DNA of 64,000 nt from Marchantia polymorpha subsp. ruderalis (taxonomy: Eukaryota > Streptophyta > Marchantiopsida > Marchantiales > Marchantiaceae): contig AP031352.1 in NCBI GenBank assembly GCA_037833965.1, positions 15,666,501-15,730,500 on the forward strand. The letters run 5' to 3'. A program made the position numbers and the translations under genes. Positions 1 to 13,400 of this stretch are shown here, one piece after another. Position 1 is the first letter of the stretch. Each line of letters begins with the position of its first letter. The notes beneath the pieces are model-generated. The model was not told where the DNA came from and did not search any database. It saw only the letters and a list, made by a program, of their open reading frames with translations.

Positions 1-1
1 A

Positions 2-43
2 TCAAAAGAGTTGGCTTCCAAAATTGAGCTGATGGAACAGCAG
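2..43 (+). CDS. possible 3' end of an exon from a gene to the left
   Basis: The first bases give an open frame of 14 codons, SKELASKIELMEQQ, polar and heptad-like as in a coiled coil, followed at once by a GTGAGA donor-like site at 44. It could be an exon of a plus-strand gene that starts outside the window. No following exon was found, and a 14-codon frame can arise by chance, so this is only a pointer. Confidence 0.15.
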
Positions 44-3000
44 GTGAGAAGGTTGGCCATTGTTTATACAGCTTCATCCGTACTTCATGTAGCATTTATT
101 CCTTAACGACTTGATATATAATCTTTCTGATTTTCAACTCCTGTTCAATGAAAGATAATGGAGATTTGAGTAAAAAATCGCAACAGGTTTCGGTACTTGC
201 AATATTTGTCAATTGGGGCATCATAGTCATAGCTTGTAGTAATGAATGAACCACCTGATGTCCACTCAAAGTTTGTGCCTTCAAAATACTGCAATCCCCA
301 TAGATAGTATCACATGCGGAAAGAAACAATTTCTTGAATAAAATGAACAGTCAAATCTTCCCTCCAGAGCGTGCCAAGCAAGCTGCAGTCTTAGGAAACA
401 GGGACTCCAACACATATTACTGAACATAAAACTCACTTCGAGCACGTTTTGAGACGTTGAAGCTTACTCCCGTCAATACTATGATAAGGCATGACTGTAC
501 TCTTCTCAACTAGATCAAAGTCTGGAGAAGACTACTTCAATGTATGGAGAATGATTCAAAAGGCCACGCAGATTTTTGGAATGATATAGACTACTATTTG
601 TAGGGCCTTGGACTAAGAATTCAGTTTCAAATAACTGCGTCCTCTCTTTCACACAATTCTCTGTGTAATTCCTGTGACGAAGTCTTTGTCAATATCATGT
701 AGTAGTTCTGGAAAGTGCCTCCTCTTTGATAAAATTGGGCCATGGCGAAGGCATTTTCTTGGACTGGCCTATGTGGCACAAGGCCTCCCCAAAGCTGGTA
801 CCTGTTCAAAGGGCCAGCATGCATATCTCTGTGTAAATCATGTGAAGAAGTTCTTCATGTTTCCATATTTCAGGAGGTGAGTATGTTGACAGTCTGAAGG
901 CTTTTTGTGAGATCAACTAGTAAGATTGATTGTCACTGGATGTTACAATCGTCAGAAATTAATGGGGCAATTCATGGATTTGAGTATAAGTTTTAGATAT
1001 TCATTTGAATACCATCACAAGTACATAACATCCAATTGATTAGTTTTGTTGAAATAGAAATACCAGTTTTGCAAGTTTCACTATCTTACCAGATCCTATG
1101 TTGCTTGTAAAAGCAACATAGGATCTGGTAAGATAGTGAAACTTTACAATCAATTTACTTTATAGGGAAGCTCTTATATGATACCTTGGAATCTGTTAGG
1201 AAGAATCGTAGAAAGAATAAACGCGCGAGCCAAGTAGAAAGAATAAATACACGAGCCAAGTACTTTGGATCACTTTGTCTTTCCTTTTAGAAAAAACTTA
1301 TATACGCTTTAGCATACAATTAGCATGAACTCAAGTGAAATCATTTATTATAATTTGGATTAAACTGAGCTTTTGCGTGAAGAGCAAGAGTTATACATGG
1401 ATGCTGGATAAATTCATACTTTGATCAAGCCGTTGGGGAAACACTTTCAAGGTGACCGACGCAGTTTCAAGTTTCAGTTGACCAATTCTACTGTGAGGAA
1501 CTATGGTCGTAAGTATGACGTCGAGCAGGTTGTGAGAATAGATTCCCTCCTAGTTAATGACGATGGATGCCCAGATGTTCTTATGGTTCAATCACTTCGA
1601 TGCTCCACCGGAAAACTGAGTGCCAATCAGGAAGCTGCCCGGTTAGCCTGCCCGCACATTTTTTCATCTTTGGTCCAAAAGAGAAGAGTCGCAACGAAAA
1701 GAAGAACTCCCGTCCTATATATAGGAGCTGTGTATAAATTTGTGCAGCTAAACCCATCCGATATGTATGAGTAGTTTGCAGGCCAGGATGAAACTGAAGT
1801 AACAAAATTGAGTACGGATAGGAGAGAAACACTATCGTAAATTGCATGGAAGGATGCGATAAAAGCATTAACCTCTTCGTCGTGTACAGATATCGTGCTT
1901 TGAAACTCTGTGGGTGATCGCAACAAGTACTTTTCCGGCATAGTATTAAATGACTATATCTGATGCTCCTTGCTGTTAGACGTAAGTAGTTAAGCCTTTT
2001 TGCCGCTACGAACCTAAGAAAAGAACCTACGATCCTCAGAACTGTTGACTGGGATCGCTGTGTATCTGGTTGACGATATGCTGTCAAGGCATACTCCAGA
2101 TTTCGGTAAAAACTTTCACACACACGCGAGCGTATTGAGAGCAGTAGCCAGCTAAACGTTTTTCATCAGTCCTGAAAGCCACGCGAATATTCTTTCATCA
2201 CTGTACTAAGACATTCTTTGAAGAGAAAAGAAACTAAAAATGCGCTTCTCTGCGATTGCCGACGAATCAAAGTATAAAGTAAGTGTCAGCAAATCTAACT
2301 TTGACGAGTTGTGACTCCATGACTCCGTCTTCCCTTGCAGCTATCAAGCAGCAGTGTCTCTGCAGTCGGTAGTTCGTCTCCTGCACGCTCGACGTGTGAC
2401 TGTTAGAACTCCACTTGAAATAGTACTGTCTGCTTGCTGACTGCCTTGCATTCAACTCTTGACTTTGGATACATACAGACTGAAAAGCGCGTAAAATTGT
2501 GCAGATGTTGAAGGGGAGGTAGTTCAAGAGCATTGGATTGAGGAATGCTTTCCGGTAGATATGACTATAGAGAAGACTTCGTCTATCTCATATAGCCAAT
2601 TAGGAAAAAGAAATTATCTTATAAGAATTCGGGAACAGGACCAAATCTGGAACCCAGGGATATCTCGTTGCATTGTTCGCATGTCGAAAAGGACGATTAA
2701 AATTGAGGCAAACTTTCAAAAACATCGACTAATGCCACGTTTGTCATCACTATACGTGATGAGATGAACTCTACGTGCGTTGATAACTATATGGAAAGGA
2801 TGAGAGGAGGTAAAATTAAATGAGTACATAAGAGAACCATTTTGACTGCCAGTAAAATGATGGTGGATGACATCATTTCAGGTAATTCGGCTGTGCTTCA
2901 ACGATGGCGAGAATGGTGTTGAAACATTACCACCATGCTTTCACATAGTTCGTCCAGCCCAAGAGAGAGAGCATGCGAAATGCTAGTCGATTGTAGTAAT

Positions 3001-3836
3001 CCTCGAACTGGTTTTCTGCCACAAGTCCGAAAGTGACAATCAAACAGGTCTTGCCGTAGGATAGCGCCATGGAAGAGTCAAAAAAGGGCTAGGTGCAAGG
3101 TCAAGCATGGCGAAACCTCGGACAACGACAAGGATTCACACGGGTGAAAATGTCAAAATTGAACACTCATTTTTTAACATCATTTCCTGTAACAGTGCAT
3201 GCACGACAGAGGATAGAATGAGAACGGCCTGCCTTTTGAGTGCAACTTCATCCTTCAAGGCAAGTTGTTTGTGCTGGAAAATACAAATAATCCACATATT
3301 TCTACATGTAAGGCCCTGTAAGTTGATGCGTGCGCTAATGGCGAAAGCAGACAAAACTAGAGAGAAGCCTATCCTCATCAAACAAACAAAACAGTCCGTA
3401 TATAGACGAAAGCTCTCTACAGGCGTCGTCGGCAAGAGCAACTCCATTATACTGAGGAGCTTACAATCCTTTGAAAATTCCCACCAACTCCCACGCGAGA
3501 CCAAAGCCAATGGGACAAACAGGTGATGGATTCACAAACTTTCTCAAACCTGATTCTTAGAGGGAGCTTAGATTAGAGCTCTTTACTTGCATGAAATTCT
3601 CTGAAGGCACCGAGTTCAATGAAGTCTAACTACACCAGAAGATACCCCAGAAGAAATAGACGGACCCAAAAATGCCTGCAGAGACCTTCGCCTCAAATAT
3701 GATTACCAGGACTACCTCCCCTTGTCACCCTACCATAACTAGCTAATGAACACAACTACACGCTGCAAGATTCCACAGACGAGTCCACCTGGTCAAGACA
3801 ACTAAAACCATCTGCAAGACTTTTCTGGTCAAAACT
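44..3836. other. intergenic, no gene recognised
   Basis: Only short open frames with unfamiliar products occur here. The longest is 117 codons on the plus strand at 1421-1774; it has no motif I recognise. A 26-bp unit is directly repeated near 1207-1258, and a long palindrome is listed separately. Nothing else can be supported. Confidence 0.5.
1073..1144. repeat. 72-bp perfect palindrome (34-bp arms, 4-base loop)
   Basis: Positions 1073-1106 are exactly reverse-complementary to 1111-1144, with only GTAA between them. No transposase gene or terminal structure accompanies it. Confidence 0.9.
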
Positions 3837-6065
3837 TCACTCGTAAAGCCCCTCTTGCTCCCAAACGTCAACCAGGAAGTCCACCATTTCCTGCATATCA
3901 ATGTCAAATGACATAAGTAAGACGTTTTATATTAAAAAGCAATTGATTGCTCACATAATTTGCATGGACAACCGCATGGATGCATCTACATGTTCAGGCT
4001 TAGAGGGATGTAAAACAGTACTCCGCATCGCAAGAAGTCCATGATGTATCAAAAACAAAATTTGAAGAATGAATCCATCGGGTATGCTGGAGGTGGAAAA
4101 ATTGCATTCTACAAGGATGGAAACTTCAGATACATGAAAACTTGTAGTTAAGAAAAAACCTTAAAGACTATGTAGGAATAAGAATACCACTCATTTTTCC
4201 AGATGGAAAAAACACATGCAATAGACATTCGAGATGACACAGTACACACAGGAAGAGAGAGAGTCAAGAGAGTAGGAGCAACAAATGAGTAGAGTACAAA
4301 CATATGCAATGCAAAACATACAAGGCTCAAGTGTTGATAGATATATTTCGCAACAAAAAAATTTGATTGTTTTTTCGTTTTTATGGTAACAAAAAGAAAA
4401 TAAAGATGTATATAGAAAAGGGAGACGTAGTGCGCGGGGAGCGTGTTCGGGTATCGTGCGCAGAAATTGTAAAAGCCTAGTACTAGTACTCAGGACGAAC
4501 GGTATGGACTACGATAAAAATTTTAAGGCTTGCCCAGATAGAGAAGTGTAAATTAAGGACAAGCAATTAAACAAGCAGGGTCGGAAGCAATTCAACTCGC
4601 CTCCGAAGTAGTTCAAGAACGCAAGGGGACCCTAAAACTGTTGAAGTTTGTTGGAACGTAACCAGAAACAGATATGCTATCTTAGACCCTATTGATGCTA
4701 GATAGAGGTCCAGGTCGATAGAGCTCAGGTGGTTCAAGCAAAGGACAGAAAGTGTTTGTCTCATTGCTTTGTGTCCGAGCGGTTAAATCATATACGCAGG
4801 AGAAGAGACATATGGATGTCCAGATTTACCATTTGATAAGTTTTTCACATGGGTACAATAATTTCTATTAGATTGTGTTAAACACCTACCGGTAGAGGAA
4901 CAGGCTGGGGAAAAGGACGGCTGGTGGCAAGCAAATCCTCATACGTTGTGCTCCAGCTGCAAAAGTACAAACAAACAAACAAACTCCTGTTAGATATAAA
5001 CAACAGATAATCATGTTCATGAATATTTTATCCTTTGATGATTCTATGTTATTTATATCCCTGATGAAGTTCATTTTTGTACAAATGCTATGATATTTTA
5101 TTTATTTGAATTTCTAGATAAGTTTATTTCGATTAACTTAGTATAAGAGCTAGTAAAGTATAGCCGGGTGACTGCGGATCCAAAGGTGCTGGTTAGATTC
5201 CCCATACTAGCTCTTTAACATATTTTTGAACACTACGTTGGTCATCACTAAATAAATCATGAAAACATCTCTATCAGAATAGATGAAGGCAAAAATCAAG
5301 AGAAGACTGCAAATGGGCTTTAACGTAACCTTATGACTGGCTCTCGAGGCTGAGCAACCCGATGTCGAGGCCGGTTTCCGATCCATTCTCTTCTTCGTTC
5401 GTTCCACAACATCAATGCTGATTCAGGCATTCAAAACAACAACAATCAGAGAGTTATTCAGGACCATTAATTTTCTGGCATAACAGAATTTCCTGGATTT
5501 GCTCGTTGAACCCATATAGTTACCTTCATCAACCAGTAGGAAGCTTCCTCAGTTCGAAACGGGCAAATAGTGAACATTATATTTGCTAACTCCTATGGAC
5601 CGGGGACCTATTTCTGGAATGACGTGCCTAAAATTAAATTTCCCAAAGTGCAGATCGCAGAAGACTTGAGCGAGGAGTTGGTAAACAGAGGGTGATCGAC
5701 CATCAAATGATGTGGATGTTTCTCAGCCAAACGGATTACATTCCTAAGCAAGACTGTAAGGAGAATACTTAGTAAGGTACAAACGAACCATGATTCACAA
5801 AAGTCGAGTTGGTGGAATTGCTTGCGATTCCTCTGGGCTCTTGTTGATGATTAGGTGTGCTCACGGTCGACGTATTCCTTTGCAAACTACGAGGATTGGT
5901 TGAGTTGCTTTCCATCTCATTGGAACTTGAAGTCCACCAGTCCTTCTTCGGGGCGTGGGTCGTATGCCCACGTCCCCCTTTCTTCAGCAACTTTTGCTTC
6001 TTCGGGTGTTTCTCTGACGTGATTACCGGTGGGGGTTTGATACAACCTCCAACACAACCACTGCT
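3837..6065 (-). CDS. DUF4050-type plant protein (5' end unresolved)
   Basis: Four exons on the minus strand join in phase: 6065-5789, 5417-5330, 4956-4890 and 3890-3837, giving 161 residues to a TGA stop. The product matches a small plant family of unknown function that I know as DUF4050. Its landmarks appear in the family order: SSGCVGGCIKPPPVI at the start; a basic linker; KKDWWTSSSNEMESN followed by a serine-rich stretch; FVNHALMLWNERRREWIGN, where family members have FVNHGLLLWNQTRQQW; SWSTTYEDLLATSRPFPQPVPL; and the C-terminal EMVDFLVDVWEQEGLYE. The 5789 donor is GTTCGT and the 5330 donor is GTTACG, both unusual. Upstream of 6065 an acceptor AG is present, so at least one 5' exon with the start codon is missing. 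It may lie toward the GC-rich island at 8.6-10.4 kb. No catalytic motif is visible. The family match is from memory; the exon joins are read directly. Confidence 0.85.
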
Positions 6066-8600
6066 CTGTTGCAAATCAGGTCCATAATCACAAGACAAAC
6101 AACACAAGGAAAACACTTCAAGACGGAAACTTCGAAAAATGAGAATATATTTCATTCGGTACTTTCAACATCTGGACGAAATAACTGGACAAATATTTCT
6201 AAATCATGAGTGAGGAGCAAACACAACTATTCACAATTGTTGACCTGCACAGTGAAGGACTGACCAGTAGGGTTTTTATCAAGCTCAACGCGCCATAACT
6301 AAGCTATCAAGTGTTCCCTATATTGTGCCAAGATAAAAGTTGCTCCTCCAAGAGTTTGTCCCAGCAGCAGCTTTGGTGGGGTGACAAGCACACATCAAAG
6401 TTGCAAACAGTTTATTTAGAAGCAGCACCTTTTCAACCTGTTGAGGCAAGAGGATGAGAGGTGTTTAACAGAGTCCAGTCAAATGCATACATAGTTCTGC
6501 AACAAATATATGGACTTAGTCTCTTCTTCTGAGTCTAGGATAAGAAACCATTTGCTCACAAGTAAGTTGGAACAAAGCGAATCTCGATAGCTGAATTTGA
6601 CAGAATCTTTAAGATTTAATTGGTTTTATAAGTTTCCTGTCACTACATTTTCTTCCTCTACTTTCAAAATTCAGATACGGATAATTCATCGTCCTGTATT
6701 ATTACGACTCTCATGACGAGACTAACGACGAGTCGTCATACGTTTTCTCAAACTAAACAGAGAGTATACTTTCCATCAAAGTATATGCTCTAAAATTACC
6801 CAAGAGGTTATCGAAGTATTGATAATAAACGTGTAACCATAGTACATCCAAAAGTTGACAAATGGCATACAACCTAACAAATCTTAGGGCCAAAATTCAT
6901 TCAAAATTTCCAGTACTTTTGGTGCACGAAGAAACAAACAGATGAAAGGGGAATAAAAGGCTGATACTACCTTTACTCATGTTCCTGACTAAGAGAAAGA
7001 CTTTATCAATATGACTACAATTTCAGTTAGAACAAGGTGGAAGAACACACACCCCATACATGCGATTGAACCACTGATAAACGATGCAAACGCTCCAGCA
7101 AATGATGACAATACGAACATAAGAGCTGGAACACTTTTAGATATATTCTGAAGTTGCTGAGACGTGGTCCAAACTCATCCTCTAAGAAGCTTCTCCCGGG
7201 TCATCGCTGAAACTGCATCACCAAAACATGTCAAGTACTTGAGCTCTCTCTTACTCTACTTATCTTCGTCCGTGTGCAAAGGACCGACTTGGAAATTAAT
7301 TGAATGCTTCTGTTCAAATCACACATAGAACTCTACAGTAACTTCATGATACTAGAATCAAATCATTGAGCATTGGATTCCAAAAACTCCCAGAAAAAAT
7401 GCAATAACCCACGATCGCCACATTCAGTAAGGATTCCCCGCTGCGTAACCTTCACCCTCAAGAAGCGTGTAAAGGTGGAGAGAAAGGGCTCTGACAAGGG
7501 CACATATTTTTGAATATTACTCAAACAAATTTCACCCCAAGAAAGAAAAAATCGCTCCACGACTCTGTCCGATTCCGACTACGCCAACCTAGGCTAGCAG
7601 ACGTAATATAGATCAAGAATGAGAACTATAATAGAATCAGCTGCTAAATCGTACAAAAGTTGAACCAAAATTTGATGTATCAAGATCTCCTGAGCTTGTA
7701 CGACTAAAGAGGTGGTCGGGTGTCGAGTTTCGGGAACTAAAACAAACACAATTTCTACCACTCGGCACTCTTTAGATGCTAGAACCTCGAATGTAATTAA
7801 AGGAATCTATACATGCATGGAACTAGAACCTTCCGCACTACTAACCCTCGTCGCAAAGTTCCTCCTTGGATCGAACGCAAAAAGTAAAAACCATCGGGAA
7901 AGCGACAACACCGCCAACACCCATAACCGTTGAAACATTCGAATACCTCACACGATAAGAAATTCTCAAAATCGATTGAACATCTCTTAACTTCGATATA
8001 CGTTTAATCTTCACTTCGACGACTCCATTGCGCCTCAAAAACTCACGACAGAGAGTTGCCTGGCCTTCGTGTACTAGACGGTTCATTGAAAACCCTACCC
8101 AAGGCTCTACGTTCTTAGTCAACAAACCGAACTTTGGTGGTTCGCCTAGAATCTGCGAACTTCACCATCTGACCCTTCGGCTACAAATTTCAGTAGCATG
8201 TCTGCAAGCATGCATCATACGCAAACACCGATAAGGATATTATCTTCTAAACCTCTGCTGGAAATGCGTGGAGGATGCCAAGAGTTCGTAAGAAGATATC
8301 CTCGAAATCTCAAGGTCACGGATGCAGCGGGAAGAAGAAGCACCTCATGAGGCAAGCTCAGGCGGGAAAGCATCGTCCTACAAAGAATAGACAGAAACCT
8401 GAAGCCATGAGGTAGTCTGTGATGGTGAAATAGGGACTATGTACCTCTACTCCACGTGATCAACACTATGAGGTTTTGAATTTTTCTTCGAGGAGAGAAT
8501 TCGCTAGAGACGGAATCAAGAAGAAGAAGAAAGCATGGACATTACTCAAGCGAACGCGTCAGAACCTTACTTCGCACTTGAAGGCTAAAGAAGATATGGC
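6066..8600. other. no gene recognised; may contain 5' exons or an intron of the DUF4050 gene
   Basis: I found no exon here that fits the N-terminus of the DUF4050 family. Minus-strand open frames at 7363-7560 and 7841-8125 give unfamiliar products. A lysine/arginine-rich 46-codon plus-strand frame at 8275-8415 is described under findings. Confidence 0.4.
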
Positions 8601-10450
8601 TGAAACCATGATCAGACCACCAAACTAGGAGTCATTCGAAGAATCACCACCACAACTTCCACCAAGCCAGGAGAAGGAAAGAAAGAGACTGAGTGCCAAG
8701 GGTCAAGGGTCCACACTGCGAACGAAAGATCTCGAGAGCGAGCAGGGGAGTGCGAAGAAATATCAACAATCCCGCCGGTTGTGCGGAAATAGTGCCAGCA
8801 GATGAGAAACGCCGATCCTCGAGAGAGGGGCGAAAGGGGAAAGACGACGCGACAAAAAGGGCTGGAAACCACCTAAAAGTGCATTCATCACAGTACACTA
8901 GTGTTAAGAACAAGGACCCGGTGAAAACGCACACAAACTCACCTCACATCACATTCTTCTCCCCATCCCAGTCCCCTCCCCGTCACTCGCTTTCTCCCTC
9001 TGGGCCTCCCCCGGCACTCACTCTCCCTCTCACCTTCCTTCGGGGTAATCCAAGGAAATCAACCCCATCACAACCCTCGTCTGCGGACGCAGCCAGCATC
9101 GGACAAAGCCGACGAAGCGGCCAACGACGACGCCATATCTATGACGTTTGTTTTGCTCGCCATGTCCTTGCTCGCTCCCTCGCTCGCTTCCTTTCTCCCT
9201 TCCTCCCTCCCTCCCTTCCTTTCCTTTCTACTGACGCCGGGCCGAGACAGGCCCAAGGAACCGCGGCATGTGTCGCTAAATCCTCCCTGCCGCTCCTCTT
9301 CCCCTGCAGCGCCCTAACGGACTTCTTTTCTTTTGTCGGCCCGGTGCCCCACGGACTCTCTCCCTCCCTCCCCCACCGGCACGCCTCGATTCTTCCCGGT
9401 CACAAACAAGTCGGCCGCTCCTTTCGCATCCTTTCTTTTCCTTTCCTTTCCTTTCCTTCGCCGGGAATGATTTCAGCAGGGACATCAACAGGCTCGTCAT
9501 TCCTTCATCCATGCCGCACCCCCCCATGTGCTTATCTACAAACTCCATTTCTTAATCGCCTTCCCAGTGCCGGCTTTCCTCCTCCTCCGGCCGTGAGAGC
9601 GTATGATTGCAGCGGCCATGCTCCCGCGGAACTCATCTAGAACCGACTTTTAAAATTCCTGTTAGGGGTGAGCAGGATCGCATGGCCCGAAGACGAGGGG
9701 GTAGGGTCTTCGCTTCATATGTCCGAGCTCTTCATTAGCTGTAAACTCTCGACCCAACTGGTCAAAAAGCATGCGCGGTTACTGGTGACGCGTGTTGCTG
9801 GCTTGTCCTCGGTTGACCGCACTCACCCCGAGGCCGACGACTGGAGTTAACTCGATGCGAGTTCGGCCAACTCGGGTTCGCTTGTAGCCCAAGTGGTAGT
9901 CGTTGTTATGGGTTCCAGGGGATGGAAGGGAATCCCCGAACTAGATAGGATGAACTCTCCATTCTTCGACGGACGGACGGACGGACGGACCGACAGACAG
10001 ACGTGGATCTACCGCAAGATGTTTGTTGGTGATGTAATGGATGGAGTGGGAAGGGTGAGATCTCCGTTCCAAGAGTGAGATCTGACCTCCTAGTGAATCT
10101 TATGCATGATGGACAGCACGTGGTCCGCTGGACGGAACCTTCTGCGCCTCGTAAGTTACGGATGTGTTCCATTGAGAGATCAAGGACCTGCTCCGGATAG
10201 AGGACGAAGGTCGACGAACATACGGAGGACGGACCGATTCTGCATTTCTGACTGCGGGCCGAGCTCTGGGTTGTTCTTGGCGGAGATTCCGATGGGATCC
10301 GTGACGTAGCCTGCATGGACTCTCTCTGTACAATTATCCCTTGTGGGCATGTTTTTTAAAGCTGCAGTCATCTCACGGGATTCCCACCGCCGGGCGGGCG
10401 GCGGGGGGCGGATATAGCCTCGATGGAGCATGCTCTCCCCTCTAGGATCA
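8600..10450. promoter_or_regulatory. GC-rich, pyrimidine-rich island, probably a promoter/5' UTR region
   Basis: The stretch is clearly richer in GC than its surroundings and full of C/T runs on the plus strand. It contains a TTTCC repeat at about 9428-9456 and a GGAC repeat at about 9966-9990. Five other GC-rich stretches in the window lie directly upstream of identified first coding exons, so by analogy this one probably marks a transcription start. The downstream gene is unknown; the minus-strand DUF4050 gene is the nearest candidate. A 315-codon open frame at 8693-9640 looks like a by-product of the composition. Confidence 0.4.
9966..9990. repeat. tetranucleotide microsatellite (GGAC)n
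   Basis: About five GGAC units run in tandem, followed by a related CAGA-type tract, inside the GC-rich island. Confidence 0.85.
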
Positions 10451-13400
10451 TCAAATTATTGAACCTTTCAGCAACGGCTTCGAAAGTCCGTGCTCAACAC
10501 TTTTTAGCGTTTACGAAAAGGTAAATAGATCAAATGGCATTTCATCACACGAGCCCAGCTGAAAGAAGTTTCCTTGAGAACCGATCAAATGGTTATGACT
10601 AAATGTATTGAAGTATGAGCGTAGTCTGAGTAAGTAAAATCTTCACCTATCTTTGGTACGTTCAAAATGACTTCTTGGCTGATTTGCACTATAATAAAGT
10701 ATGAAATTTTCAGTTTTTTGGTAGACACTGAGTAATATTTAAAACATTTAGGTACAGAGTTCAATTGAGTAGCTACAGGATTGTGTACTTGCCATCCTTA
10801 CCACTGCCAGTGGTTTGCAATTGAACACATGATTTCAACCAGAAAATAACACTTAAACGAAGTCCAAAATATCACTACAAATTGTGTGAGGGTTTTTTTT
10901 TTTTCAAGAAATTAGAAGGAGCCTGTATCCAGCAAACATATAATCAACAGTTTATCTTTTCTAAGAGCTTCTACCACATAGAAATTTATAGTAAGATTAG
11001 TGCGCGCATTGAACTCACACATGTACACATTTTACCATCTTATCGATCCAAACAAAAAGTTTCTTCGTTCTGAAAGGAGAAGGAGTTCTTGAGATAATAT
11101 CATAATGTGTGATTGAAGTTCTACAAGTACAATCATTCAAGCAAATAAATAGTTCGTCTTTGTTGCATAATTTAAGTACATAATATCCAGGGAGATTTAT
11201 GACAATCTCATTACTTGTGCTCGGCCGCCACCATTTACATCGGCTTCAGATTCATATTGGAGAGATTCTAGCAGGACGGTTTGCATAAACGGAGAATGAC
11301 AGCCCTCGATAAGAATTTGAATTTAAGTTATATACCTTTCAAACTTCTTTGTTTATCCTAGAAATTGTAGGCTATGTAGTGATTACGACACGAAGAATTC
11401 TCTTACAAAAGGAAAATTAAGCCCTCGATTATAATTTGATCTAAATTTACACATCTTTCAACTTTCTTTGTTTAGCCTATCAACTGTAGGTTATGTGGTG
11501 ATTGCGTCACCACATAAACTAAACTCTATAGACTACAAATCTCGTTAAGATCCCTTACACTCTTACACAAAAAAGGTAATGCATGGAGTACATATATATA
11601 TAATTTTTCTTCTTGACCATTTTATTTTGGTGAAAGCTATGGTCTATTTCTTACTGTTAAGCAATATACGATAAACAAAGGAATAGGGTACGAAGATATC
11701 AATGTATGACAAGTTTTGCATTACAAAATTTGATTTGAAAAAATGTTAAATGTAATGAGATGTATACATACAACTAAAATTTAGATCTTAAAAATCACAA
11801 GGTGATTTATAAACTGTTGATATGTAATATTTGTTATTTTTAAAAATAGTTAAAGAATATTTTGGGTCAATATCATTAATTTTACTCCTCAAAAGCTCAG
11901 TTCAATGTGATATCAAAATCCATATAGAGTAAGTTCATTTTGCACACTAAGAAGTTCATTTTTCATTAGTTCCTTGCAATATTTGAATTTTTGTAGATAA
12001 ATAACCAAGATATTAAAATCAATCTCGTCATATAATATACTTGTCATTGATTAAAAATCTGTCCTTTCAAATATATTTATCTTATTCGAAATTTATCTAA
12101 AATAGATATATATATATTCATATTTTTTTAAATGAATATGAAAATTCTTATACATCATTCATGCTAAACAGTTTCCTCATCAAAGTTGATCATATTTTTT
12201 ATTATATTTTATATATCAAAATTTTGCATAATTGAACAATATAAAGTGAGAAAAAATTTTTATGTTTATATAACGAAAGAATTATGAATCAATTCTATAA
12301 AAATCATAAATTAATACAAAAAAATACTTTTTATGAAATTTTGATAATCAAATAGCTCATATGTTTATATATATATATATATATATATATGCATTAAAGT
12401 TGATACTTATCATCATCATTTTGAACACTTCTTCCATAAAGCGGTGTTGTCCATTGTATTGGCATCCAAAATAGTAAAAGGGCGTAAAAACCTTTAAAAA
12501 AAATTTAAGTTCATATTAAAGGATCGAAATTGGTATTGGCTAAAAAATCAATTTTACTAAGATGTTTGAGTTAAAAGTTTTAAGTATTGAAGACTAAATG
12601 AACAACTTCAAGCTATTATCTTCTTATATTTTCAATCGTTTTCTTCACCAGAACATTCAATCGGCAGGAGCGACGGGCAATGTGTACAAAGGGCAGGGAC
12701 GTAATCAACTTACTAGGAATTCCTCGTTGCAAATCAATAATTGCAATGATCTATCCACATATATCGAAAAACACCTAATTATATCTTAATGAAATTTCAG
12801 GCGTTAGAAACCCAAACCAAGCTATATTTTGAAAGAACCACTCACTCCAGATAAATCTATTGGTATGAAAATGATATATTTTAAGTACATGATGCCAAAT
12901 GGGTAACTTGAATCGGTGATTTGAAAAATAGTATTCACATGTAGTGTTGTCATTTAAATACAATGATGTTGAATGTGTATTTGTGCTTGATTCTGTTGAC
13001 ATTATAGGTTAAAGAGGTTTAGAAGTATCGAATGATGGAGATATTGAGGTTGGATATACAACTTAAACTACAAATGTGTTTCTCGGTATGACAAGATTTG
13101 CAAATCTACAAAGGTATGTGTATATATATATATATACCACAATGGATTTTCTTACGAACCAGCTAGAATCTTAATGGCAAATATATGCATCCATAGCAAA
13201 TACCAGTTCCTAATCGTTTACTTTTGCTGTTGGTTCTGATTTTTTATTATGCAATTTTTTCTTTGCCACTCTATAACATGACGTTGACAATATCTTCAAA
13301 ATGCGTTTCCACATCACCATTTTGAGACAGGCTTTTTAGCTTTAATTGATCACGTTTGGTGTCAATACTCGAATACTTCCAAATATTAGTTACAATATTC

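Noticed and set aside
1421-1774. 117-codon plus-strand open frame
   Set aside because: No recognisable motif, no supporting splice partners, and a minus-strand frame of similar length overlaps it.
3107-3526. 139-codon plus-strand open frame
   Set aside because: Unfamiliar product and an overlapping 124-codon frame on the other strand; no evidence for either.
4764-4795. tRNA-Ser/Leu-like D-arm (TGTCCGAGCGGTTAA)
   Set aside because: The matching anticodon arm, T-arm and acceptor stem are absent; a chance or fragmentary match.
8693-9640. 315-codon plus-strand open frame
   Set aside because: It lies in a C/T-rich, GC-rich island. The product is low-complexity (Pro/Ser/Leu) with no motif, and frames on the opposite strand are open too.
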